From: Lachnospiraceae bacterium
GTDB taxonomy: Bacteria > Bacillota > Clostridia > Lachnospirales > Lachnospiraceae
Direction of reading: 5' to 3'
DNA length: 64,000 nucleotides
Assembly (NCBI GenBank): GCA_024698715.1
Contig: JAILRA010000062.1
Location: 1 to 64,000 of the forward strand
Under the pieces are notes generated by a model. That model was not told the origin of the DNA. It made no database searches and saw only the letters and a list, made by a program, of their open reading frames with translations. The translations under genes were made by a program, and so were the position numbers. Within the stretch, counting starts at the first letter, position 1, and every line of letters starts with the position of its first letter. Shown here piece after piece: positions 47,035 through 54,913 of this stretch.

Positions 47035-48471
47035 ATGAATACAGATGTTTATGTATCACCTCTCTCGGAAAGATATGCTTCAAAAGAGATGCAGTATATT
47101 TTTTCGCCCGACATGAAGTTTTCCACATGGAGAAGGCTGTGGATCGCTCTGGCCGAGACGGAAATGGAACTCGGACTTACTCAGATCACACCCGATATGA
47201 TCGAGGAAATGAAGGCTCATGTTAAGGATATCAATTACGATGTTGCCAAAGAAAGAGAAAAACTCGTTAGACATGATGTTATGAGTCATGTTTATGCTTT
47301 CGGATGTCAGTGTCCCAAGGCCAAAGGTATCATCCATCTTGGTGCGACAAGCTGCTATGTAGGTGATAATACCGATATAATCGTTATGAACGAAGCTTTA
47401 AAGCTTGTAAGAAAAAAACTTCTTAACGTAATATCCAATCTTTCCAAATTTGCGGAAGAGTATAAGGATCTTCCCACACTTGCATTTACTCATTTCCAGC
47501 CCGCTCAGCCTACGACACTTGGCAAGAGAGCTACACTTTGGATAAATGAATTTATGATGGATCTTGAAGATCTCGATTATGTTCAGAGCACTCTTAAACT
47601 TCTGGGCTCCAAAGGAACAACGGGAACACAGGCAAGCTTCCTTGAACTTTTCAACAACGATCAGGAAACGATCGATAAGATCGATCCTATGATAGCCGAG
47701 AAAATGGGATTTAAAAACTGTTATCCCGTTTCAGGTCAGACATATTCAAGAAAAGTGGATTCTAGAGTACTGAATATTCTCGGAGGAATAGCACAGTCCG
47801 CTACCAAAATGAGTAACGATATCAGACTGCTCCAGCATTTAAAAGAAGTTGAAGAACCGTTTGAAAAGAATCAGATCGGATCTTCTGCAATGGCATATAA
47901 GAGAAACCCCATGAGAAGCGAAAGAATTGCATCTCTTTCAAGATACGTTATCGCAGATACACTTAATCCCGCGATCACGGCTGCCACACAGTGGTTTGAG
48001 AGAACACTCGACGATTCTGCAAACAAGAGACTTTCCATTCCCGAAGGTTTCCTTGCGATAGACGGTATTCTCGATCTTTGCATGAATGTTACGGACGGAC
48101 TTAAGGTATATCCTAAAGTAATCGAAAAGAGACTTATGTCCGAGCTTCCTTTCATGGCAACCGAGAACATCATGATGGATGCGGTTAAGGCAGGCGGAGA
48201 CAGACAGGAACTTCACGAGAAGATAAGAGTTGCTTCCATGGAAGCCGGCAGAAGGATCAAAGAAGAAGGAAAAGACAATGAGCTTCCTTCGCTCATAGCA
48301 CAAGATCCCGCTTTCGGAATCGGTGAAGAAGAGATCAAATCCATTCTCAAACCCGAACTTTATACCGGAAGAGCAAAGATACAGGTTGAAAACTATCTCA
48401 GGAATTATGTAAACCCGATTCTTGATGCCAACAAAGAATATCTCGGAGCAACTTCGGAGATAAATGTATAG
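47035..48471 (+). CDS. purB: adenylosuccinate lyase
   Basis: 478 residues of the fumarase/aspartase superfamily. Signature SSAMAYKRNPMRSERI, plus THFQPAQPTTLGKR and TSCYVGDNTD. It makes AMP from adenylosuccinate and AICAR from SAICAR. Start at the ATG after GGAAGG; the frame is open 14 codons upstream into the previous gene. Last of the mrp chain; no clear terminator follows. Confidence 0.95.
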   Translation: MNTDVYVSPLSERYASKEMQYIFSPDMKFSTWRRLWIALAETEMELGLTQITPDMIEEMKAHVKDINYDVAKEREKLVRHDVMSHVYAFGCQCPKAKGIIHLGATSCYVGDNTDIIVMNEALKLVRKKLLNVISNLSKFAEEYKDLPTLAFTHFQPAQPTTLGKRATLWINEFMMDLEDLDYVQSTLKLLGSKGTTGTQASFLELFNNDQETIDKIDPMIAEKMGFKNCYPVSGQTYSRKVDSRVLNILGGIAQSATKMSNDIRLLQHLKEVEEPFEKNQIGSSAMAYKRNPMRSERIASLSRYVIADTLNPAITAATQWFERTLDDSANKRLSIPEGFLAIDGILDLCMNVTDGLKVYPKVIEKRLMSELPFMATENIMMDAVKAGGDRQELHEKIRVASMEAGRRIKEEGKDNELPSLIAQDPAFGIGEEEIKSILKPELYTGRAKIQVENYLRNYVNPILDANKEYLGATSEINV

Positions 48472-48565
48472 TATATTTTTAATCAGAATGATTAAGCTTT
48501 CGTATACGACGGATTTTTAATATGGTATTATAAACAAATTTATATACAACTTGGAGGACACGAAA

Positions 48566-49909
48566 ATGAAATATTTCGGAACTGACGGATTCAGAGGAAG
48601 AGTAAATGAGACTCTTACGGTAGATCATGCGATCAAGATCGGAAAATTCCTCGGTTATTATTTTTCGAATACACTCGGAAACGTAAGATGCGTAATAGGT
48701 AAGGATACAAGAAAATCCGGTTATATGTATGAGTACGGACTTGTTGCGGGACTTACAGCTACAGGTGTTGATGTATCGCTTCTTCATGTTACAACAACTC
48801 CTTCGATCTCATACATTACCAGAACAGAGAAGTTTGATTTCGGTATTATGATCACCGCGAGCCACAATCCTTATTATGATAACGGTATCAAGGTTATCGA
48901 CAGGGACGGTTTCAAGATGAGCGACAAGATACTTGAGCTTGTTGAAGAGTATATTGACAGTAAAGTGGATATCGAACTTGCCAAAAACGAAAAGATCGGA
49001 CGTGCTTCCGATTATATTCAGGGCAGAAACAAATATATTTCCTATCTCGCTCAGATACCCACTCATTCATTCAGAGGATACAAAGTAGGTCTTGACTGTG
49101 CAAACGGCGCATCCTTCATGATCGCAAAGAATGTATTTGACATGCTAGGTGCCGAAACATATGTTATCAACAATCAGCCCGACGGACTCAACATCAACAG
49201 GGATTGCGGTTCAACACATATTGAATCTTTACAGGCACTTGTTAAGGAAAAAGGACTTGATATAGGATTTGCATTTGACGGCGATTCCGACAGATGTCTT
49301 GCGGTAGACGAAAACGGAGAGATTGTTGACGGAGACATGATCATTTATATCTACGGCTGCTATCTGAAAGAAAGAAATCAGCTTGTTAAGGATACGGTTG
49401 TTACAACAGTTATGTCTAACATCGGTCTTACCAAGGCTCTTGCTGCAAAAGGAATCAAAAACGTACAGACTCCCGTAGGAGATAAATACGTATCTGCAGA
49501 GATCCAGGCAGAAGGTTATTCAGTAGGCGGAGAGCAGTCAGGTCACGTAATCTTCAACAAATATGCTACGACCGGTGACGGTATTCTTACTGCCATCAAA
49601 GTGCTTGAGATCTGCATTGAAAAGAAATGTACTTTATCATCACTTGTTTCCGATGTAACGATCTTCCCTCAGCTTCTCATCAACGTAAGAGTTGAAAAGA
49701 TGGATGAAGTTCTCGAAAGACCTGAACTTAAGGCTGTTACCGACGGAATACTTGAAAAACTCGCTGATACCGGAAGGATCGTGCTTCGCAAATCGGGAAC
49801 GGAACCTGTGGTAAGGATCATGGTTGAAGCGCAGACCGATGAAGAATGTGAGAAATACTGCAATGAGATCAAGGATAAGCTTCTTGAATTATCCGAAAGC
49901 ATGAAATAA
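48566..49909 (+). CDS. glmM: phosphoglucosamine mutase
   Basis: 447 residues. Active-site serine S99 in ITASHNPYYDNG, metal loop FDGDSDR, sugar loop GGEQSGH and phosphate loop RKSGTEPVVRI are all intact. It interconverts glucosamine-6- and -1-phosphate for cell-wall precursors. Start is the ATG after TTGGAGG. Confidence 0.95.
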   Translation: MKYFGTDGFRGRVNETLTVDHAIKIGKFLGYYFSNTLGNVRCVIGKDTRKSGYMYEYGLVAGLTATGVDVSLLHVTTTPSISYITRTEKFDFGIMITASHNPYYDNGIKVIDRDGFKMSDKILELVEEYIDSKVDIELAKNEKIGRASDYIQGRNKYISYLAQIPTHSFRGYKVGLDCANGASFMIAKNVFDMLGAETYVINNQPDGLNINRDCGSTHIESLQALVKEKGLDIGFAFDGDSDRCLAVDENGEIVDGDMIIYIYGCYLKERNQLVKDTVVTTVMSNIGLTKALAAKGIKNVQTPVGDKYVSAEIQAEGYSVGGEQSGHVIFNKYATTGDGILTAIKVLEICIEKKCTLSSLVSDVTIFPQLLINVRVEKMDEVLERPELKAVTDGILEKLADTGRIVLRKSGTEPVVRIMVEAQTDEECEKYCNEIKDKLLELSESMK

Positions 49910-49948
49910 TATTTTTAGCTGAAAAATTTAAGACAGGGGGGTAAAGTT

Positions 49949-51379
49949 ATGGGTATTCAGTTTAAGAAAAAGCTTAAGAGTGCTGTTTGTCTTGCACTGT
50001 CACTGATGATGATCGCAGGTTTGATCCAAATCACATCATTTCCGGCAAGTGCTGACGGAAATGTCGTCGATATCTTCGATGATGTTCAGGAAGGACAGTG
50101 GTATGTTAATGCCGTTCAGTTTGTTTACGACAGAGGTATCATGATCGGAACAAGTGCCAACATATTCGGAGTTTCAAATAAACTTCAGCGTGAACAGTTT
50201 GCACAGGTTCTTTACAGTATGGCAGGAAAGCCCGCAGTTGCCGCAGATGCCGAGAATCCTTTTAAAGATGTGCCGAATAATCCGGGATATCCGAGAGACG
50301 CCATTCTCTGGGCATTTTCCGAAGGCATAGTAGCCGGAAACGGTGACGGAAATTTCGGTGTCAGTCAGCCCATACAAAGACAGGCGATAGCTGCAATGCT
50401 TTACAAATATGCGCAGTTTTATGGATATGATCTGACTGTGAACGAAACTGCCATTGACGGATTTGCCGATAAGGATAAAGTATCCGCATGGGCCGTTAAT
50501 TCCATTAAATGGGCCGTCACACAGGGTGTTATTTCCGGAAAATCCGGCAATCTCCTTGATCCTTTGGGAAACGGAACAAGAGCGGAATGCGCTCAGATGA
50601 TAATGAAACTCATAAAGATCAATACCGAATACGGAGAACTGCCGAAGGTCGGCGATATCGTTACTTTTGGCAGATATGAACAGGATAATAATCTTGAAAA
50701 CGGAAAAGAACCCATTGAATGGCAGGTTTTGGATATCGATACCGAAAACAGGAGAGTATTTGTATTAAGTAAATACGCATTGGATCAGGTAGATTGGAAT
50801 TCTGACTGGAATAATGATGCTACATGGGCCACATGTTCATTAAGAAACTGGATGAACAATGATTTTAAGAATGAAGCATTTTCATTTGCAGAATTGAACA
50901 GGATTCCTACGGTAACTGTTTCGACAGAAGATAACAAATATTTCCATACCTCCGGCGGCGAGGATTCACAGGATCAGATTTTCAGTATCAGCGTTGAAGA
51001 AATGGAAAAATATCTTGGACCGTATAATATATATTCCGAAGATTTGATGTGGGGAATGAACCAGAATTTAATCTGTGCAGTTACACCGTATGCACAGTCA
51101 AAAGGAGTATGGAATGGGACTATTACCGAGGAGGAGTACTGGAGTGACAATACTAACTGGTATAATCCCGTAACCAGAACTTTTGACTTGCAAATACATG
51201 ATATTTATACCGAGGATGTAATAGGAGTGACAGGCTCTTTATGGTGGCTTCGTACTCCCGGAATGAATAGCAGAAGAGGCTTGTTTATTCGTTCAAACGG
51301 TGACGGAGGCTCTAACTGCCGTACCGATACTTATACCCCATATACCGCAGCTCGTCCTGCTATGTGGATACAGTATTAA
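49949..51379 (+). CDS. secreted SLH-domain protein with DUF6273 C-terminal domain
   Basis: 476 residues. Signal peptide with cleavage likely after ASA (about 1-35), three S-layer homology repeats (about 40-95, 105-160, 170-225; e.g. IFDDVQEGQWYVNAVQFVYD) that bind cell-wall polymer, then a DUF6273 domain (about 235-476) starting VGDIVTFGRYEQ and ending WWLRTPG and ARPAMWIQY. That domain resembles the formylglycine-generating-enzyme/C-type-lectin fold. So it is a wall-anchored protein with a probable binding head. Unusually strong ribosome site (six Gs). Terminator at 51429. Confidence 0.88.
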   Translation: MGIQFKKKLKSAVCLALSLMMIAGLIQITSFPASADGNVVDIFDDVQEGQWYVNAVQFVYDRGIMIGTSANIFGVSNKLQREQFAQVLYSMAGKPAVAADAENPFKDVPNNPGYPRDAILWAFSEGIVAGNGDGNFGVSQPIQRQAIAAMLYKYAQFYGYDLTVNETAIDGFADKDKVSAWAVNSIKWAVTQGVISGKSGNLLDPLGNGTRAECAQMIMKLIKINTEYGELPKVGDIVTFGRYEQDNNLENGKEPIEWQVLDIDTENRRVFVLSKYALDQVDWNSDWNNDATWATCSLRNWMNNDFKNEAFSFAELNRIPTVTVSTEDNKYFHTSGGEDSQDQIFSISVEEMEKYLGPYNIYSEDLMWGMNQNLICAVTPYAQSKGVWNGTITEEEYWSDNTNWYNPVTRTFDLQIHDIYTEDVIGVTGSLWWLRTPGMNSRRGLFIRSNGDGGSNCRTDTYTPYTAARPAMWIQY

Positions 51380-51428
51380 AAAGCTGATGGTTTATTAAGA
51401 TATAATATCAGGTAATATAATAGTAATT

Positions 51429-51469
51429 CGCACGTAGTTTTCATTTTCCGAAAATTACGTGCGTTTTTT
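51429..51469 (+). terminator. terminator after the SLH-DUF6273 gene
   Basis: A 14-bp stem CGCACGTAGTTTTC/GAAAATTACGTGCG (one G-T pair), 7-nt loop, six Ts. Confidence 0.85.
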
Positions 51470-51712
51470 ACTAATTTTGAAGAAAGAAATACGGGTGTTA
51501 GGGATTTTTTGCAATTACACCCGTAGTATACAGAGATTGGTTTAAACTATTTGTAAAATGAACTATCAAAATTGACAAAAATTTAAATATGCATATAAAA
51601 AACTGATTGTTGATATCTGTGAATAAATCTTATGATTTTTAATAAAATAATGAGAAGACGAAGAAGAATTAAATTATTTACTTGATAAGTATTATATAAT
51701 TGTGTTTTAATT
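51470..51712. other. AT-rich gene-free stretch
   Basis: Follows the terminator at 51429. No open frame of note and no clear promoter pair; several TATAAT-like hexamers occur (e.g. 51695) without a matching -35. The mgtE transcript probably starts within or just after it. Confidence 0.5.
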
Positions 51713-51792
51713 GATATGCGGTTCGAAAACGAAAAGTATGATGAGTGTATATAATATATACTTCATTCAATATGCGGCTCGTGGAACGAAAA
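51713..51792. repeat. imperfect direct repeat around a palindrome, mgtE upstream region
   Basis: Copy 1 (51713-51736) and copy 2 (about 51769-51792) share ATATGCGG, TTCG/CTCG and AACGAAAAG, about 56 bp apart. Between them lies the palindrome GTATATA-A-TATATAC. This could be a regulator site or part of a folded leader. Confidence 0.55.
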
Positions 51793-51883
51793 GCAAAATA
51801 AATATCTGATATGCCAAATGATTTATGTTTCAATAAGCATAACTAAATTTGCATATTAAGAAATAAATTAAGGAGGAAATGAT

Positions 51884-51979
51884 ATGGACTATCGAAGTAG
51901 CAGTACCGACGCAGGCGCGGACCGAACGTGCGGAAACGAAGACCATTTCGTTTCCTGTTTTAGTAAAAGGAATGCGTAA
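51884..51979 (+). CDS. putative 31-residue leader peptide upstream of mgtE
   Basis: An ATG 7 bp after a strong AAGGAGG starts a 31-codon frame beginning MDYRSSSTDAGADRTCGNED. Its GC content is well above the flanks, and it uses codons (CGA, GCG, TGC) that look uncommon here. A terminator-like hairpin lies inside its second half. No TM segment. It may be a regulatory leader whose translation controls mgtE, in the manner of enterobacterial mgtL; this is inference. Confidence 0.5.
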   Translation: MDYRSSSTDAGADRTCGNEDHFVSCFSKRNA

Positions 51980-52007
51980 GGGATTAACGGTCAAAACGTA
52001 CGCATCC
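51932..52007 (+). promoter_or_regulatory. two successive hairpins in the mgtE leader
   Basis: Hairpin 1: GGAAACGAA/TTCGTTTCC (51932-51940 with 51947-51955), followed by TGTTTT, like a weak terminator. Hairpin 2: GGAATGCGTA with TACGCATCC (51969-51978 with 51999-52007, one bulge). Neither shows the conserved M-box core. The mgtE ribosome site is another 110 nt downstream. Confidence 0.55.
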
Positions 52008-52132
52008 TGTCAGTCGGGCAGAGGGATTTTATCATCACTGCGCGATTGAATACATTACAAAGATCCCGTTTCGGTTATGTCTGCATCGGTGAATTAATTC
52101 CTGTGAGATATTTTCATAAAGGAGGAGGACCG

Positions 52133-53512
52133 ATGGCAGAAACAAAAGATGTATCTATTATAGTGAGCACTTTGCTTACTCTTCTTGAAGAAAAGAAATA
52201 CCCTACCATAAAAGAAATACTGGTTACCATGAATCCGGCGGATATAGCGGCGGCTTTTGAAGAAATGGATGAGAACAGACTTCCCATTCTTTTCAGACTT
52301 ATTCCCAAAGAAACCGCAGCGGAAACATTTGTTGAAATGGAATCCGATCTGCAGGAACTTCTTATCCGCGGTTTTTCGGATTCGGAATTGAAAGAAGTCC
52401 TTGATGAACTCTACGTCGATGATGCGGTTGATATCGTAGAGGAAATGCCCGCCAATGTTGTAAAAAGAATACTTGCGCAGGCGGATCCCGAACTCAGAAA
52501 GGATATCAATGAAATACTAAGATATCCTGAGAACTCCGCAGGAAGCATCATGACCATCGAGTATGTAACCTTAAGACCGGATATGACGGTCAAAGAGGCA
52601 ATACTTCGTATAAGACGTACCGGATTTGACAAAGAGACGATATATACCTGTTACGTTACTTCATACAGTAAACTGATAGGTTTCCTGACAGTTAAGGATC
52701 TGCTTCTTGCTCAGGATGAAGATACACTGATCAAAGATATAATGGATCAGAATGTTATCTTTGCAAATACCCATGATGATCGAGAAGAAGTAGTTCAGAT
52801 GCTTTCAAAGTACAATTTTATCGCACTTCCCGTTGTAGACTCGGAATTGAGACTTGTCGGAATCGTAACATTCGACGATGCTATGGATGTCATGGAAGAT
52901 GAGGCTACCGAGGATATCGAGATCATGGCAGGTATGATGCCTTCCGACAAAACATATATCAAATCAAATGTTTTCGATCTTTTCAGGCACAGAATCCCCT
53001 GGCTTTTGCTTTTGATGGTATCCGCAACATTTACGGGACTTATCATCACAAAGTTTGAAAATGCTCTGGCTACACAGGTTGTTCTGACTGCATTTATCCC
53101 AATGCTGATGGATACGGGCGGTAATTCCGGATCTCAGTCTTCGGTTACCGTTATCCGTGCATTATCGCTCGGAGAACTTGAATTTAAAGATCTTCTTACC
53201 GTTATCTGGAAAGAGATTAGAACAGCAATCCTCTGCGGTGCGGCACTTTCGCTGGCCTGTTTTGCGAAGATAATGCTTGTCGACAGATTTTTGATGCATA
53301 ATCCTGATGTTTCTTTTATTGTGGCATTGACAGTCTGTCTTACGATGGTATTGACTGTTTTGGTAGCCAAAGTTATCGGATGTACACTGCCTATGATAGC
53401 AAAGCGTCTCGGATTTGACCCTGCGGTTATGGCTTCACCTTTTATTACTACAATGGTAGATGCGATTTCGCTTCTTGTATATTTTACGATCGCGACGGTT
53501 TTATTGTTTTAG
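52133..53512 (+). CDS. mgtE: magnesium transporter MgtE
   Basis: 459 residues. N-terminal superhelical domain (about 1-125), two CBS domains (about 130-255) that sense cytosolic Mg2+, a connecting helix, and five TM helices (about 285-459) with the pore signature MDTGGNSGSQSS. It imports Mg2+ and closes when Mg2+ is high. The start is the ATG after AAAGGAGGAGG; the frame is open 29 codons further upstream without a ribosome site. Leader structures above may add RNA-level control. Confidence 0.94.
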   Translation: MAETKDVSIIVSTLLTLLEEKKYPTIKEILVTMNPADIAAAFEEMDENRLPILFRLIPKETAAETFVEMESDLQELLIRGFSDSELKEVLDELYVDDAVDIVEEMPANVVKRILAQADPELRKDINEILRYPENSAGSIMTIEYVTLRPDMTVKEAILRIRRTGFDKETIYTCYVTSYSKLIGFLTVKDLLLAQDEDTLIKDIMDQNVIFANTHDDREEVVQMLSKYNFIALPVVDSELRLVGIVTFDDAMDVMEDEATEDIEIMAGMMPSDKTYIKSNVFDLFRHRIPWLLLLMVSATFTGLIITKFENALATQVVLTAFIPMLMDTGGNSGSQSSVTVIRALSLGELEFKDLLTVIWKEIRTAILCGAALSLACFAKIMLVDRFLMHNPDVSFIVALTVCLTMVLTVLVAKVIGCTLPMIAKRLGFDPAVMASPFITTMVDAISLLVYFTIATVLLF

Positions 53513-53551
53513 AAGAGCAGTTGTTTGACCATTTGATTAAAGGAAAAAAGT

Positions 53552-54019
53552 ATGAGAGTAGGAATGGGATATGACGTTCATCGCCTGACAGAAGGAAGAG
53601 ACCTTATAATCGGCGGTGTTAAAATTGAATATGAAAAAGGACTTCTCGGACATTCCGATGCGGATGTGCTTACACATGCAATTATGGATGCTCTTTTGGG
53701 AGCTGCCGGCTTGGGAGATATAGGATTGCATTTCCCTGATAATGCCGGAGAGTTTAAGGATATTTCTAGTATCATACTTCTTAAAAGGGTTAAAGATTTA
53801 ATTGAAAAAGAAGGATATACGATAGGGAATATTGATGCAACGATAATTGCACAGGCGCCCAAAATGCGTCCGTATATTGATGAAATGAGAAGTATAATCG
53901 CCGATGCCCTGAGTATTGATGTTAAACAGATCAATATCAAGGCTACAACAGAGGAACATCTCGGATTTACCGGAAGAGGCGAAGGAATTTCTGCCGAAGC
54001 GGTATGTTTGCTTAATTGA
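53552..54019 (+). CDS. ispF: 2-C-methyl-D-erythritol 2,4-cyclodiphosphate synthase
   Basis: 155 residues. Zinc ligands D8 and H10 in GYDVHRL and a His in [14 protein letters not shown], then DIGLHFPD and [15 protein letters not shown]. It catalyses the cyclisation step of the MEP isoprenoid pathway. 39 bp after mgtE. Confidence 0.96.
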   Translation: MRVGMGYDVHRLTEGRDLIIGGVKIEYEKGLLGHSDADVLTHAIMDALLGAAGLGDIGLHFPDNAGEFKDISSIILLKRVKDLIEKEGYTIGNIDATIIAQAPKMRPYIDEMRSIIADALSIDVKQINIKATTEEHLGFTGRGEGISAEAVCLLN

Positions 54020-54146
54020 TCATAAAATTCTGAGGATATAATCTCTTTGTCAGAGATTAACGATTGCTTTTAAGTAAATTTTATAAATATTAAGAGCGAA
54101 TTTTTTTTATTGTTTTATATGTGAATTTTCGAAAGGAAACAAATAA

Positions 54147-54809
54147 ATGGAAGTAGAATTAAGGGTTGAAGGCCGAAATATGGTCTTTGCCGCCAAAGAA
54201 AAAGAGCAGGTCATTTCCACTCTTGCACTTTCACCCGATATCGGCGGAGACGGAACAACCGTATATCAGATTAAAAATGCGTTTACCAAAGGATTGTACA
54301 GAAGACGCGGATACATGGATGCGATACTAAAGGATGTATTTGCCTGTATGCTTTCCGAATGTGAACCTTTTGTTTTTCTCGGAACGAGGGAACCGAAGAT
54401 ATTTAAGAAATACGGTTTTGTGAACATACTTCCTCCAACCGATCCTTTTCCCGATACTCTCGGTAGAATAGTAGATGTAAGAAAATTCATGGGCTATTTT
54501 GAAAGCAACAAAGAATTTGTTATGTCCATGCGGATCATTGACGATATGCTCCCTGAAAATGACGGTATTTTTATGGTTCATTGCGGACCTGAAGGCGGAA
54601 GACTAAACTGTGTGAAAATTGTCAATTCCGATATGACTAATGATGAAGGCGAAAAACTCGCTGCAGAAGTAAGTATCAGTGTGGATGATCTGATACAGTT
54701 CGGATTCGGCCTTAAGAAAGCCAAAGAAGCGTTTAAAGCGACGGTTTCTTTTAAGGAAGAGGAGATTTGTACGAAGCTGGACGAGTTTGTGTTTAAACAG
54801 TCAGTATAA
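54147..54809 (+). CDS. GNAT-like acetyltransferase (Eis-type layout)
   Basis: 220 residues. The first about 105 carry a GNAT core: FTKGLYRRRGYMDAILKDVF matches the acetyl-CoA binding R/Q-x-x-G-x-G/A region, and FLGTREPKIFKKYGFV is the usual C-terminal strand. The second half (about 115-220) looks like the partner domain of Eis-like enzymes. Substrate unknown. Ribosome site GAAAGG; converges with the beta-glucosidase gene. Confidence 0.75.
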   Translation: MEVELRVEGRNMVFAAKEKEQVISTLALSPDIGGDGTTVYQIKNAFTKGLYRRRGYMDAILKDVFACMLSECEPFVFLGTREPKIFKKYGFVNILPPTDPFPDTLGRIVDVRKFMGYFESNKEFVMSMRIIDDMLPENDGIFMVHCGPEGGRLNCVKIVNSDMTNDEGEKLAAEVSISVDDLIQFGFGLKKAKEAFKATVSFKEEEICTKLDEFVFKQSV

Positions 54810-54844
54810 TTATTTTGAATAAAATAAGAATTCGATATATTTAG

Positions 54845-54882
54845 AAAACGGGACTGAATCCAAGTGATTCAATCCCGTTTTT
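54845..54882. terminator. bidirectional terminator
   Basis: A 16-bp stem AAAACGGGACTGAATC/GATTCAATCCCGTTTT with one mismatch and a 5-nt loop, between two convergent genes. Confidence 0.85.
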
Positions 54883-54913
54883 AATTTGATCAAATTCAAG
54901 ATACATTAAATAT

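Noticed and set aside
51884..52132. M-box Mg2+ riboswitch before mgtE
   Set aside because: The conserved M-box core (GTTAGGTGAGGCTCCT-like) is not found in the leader.
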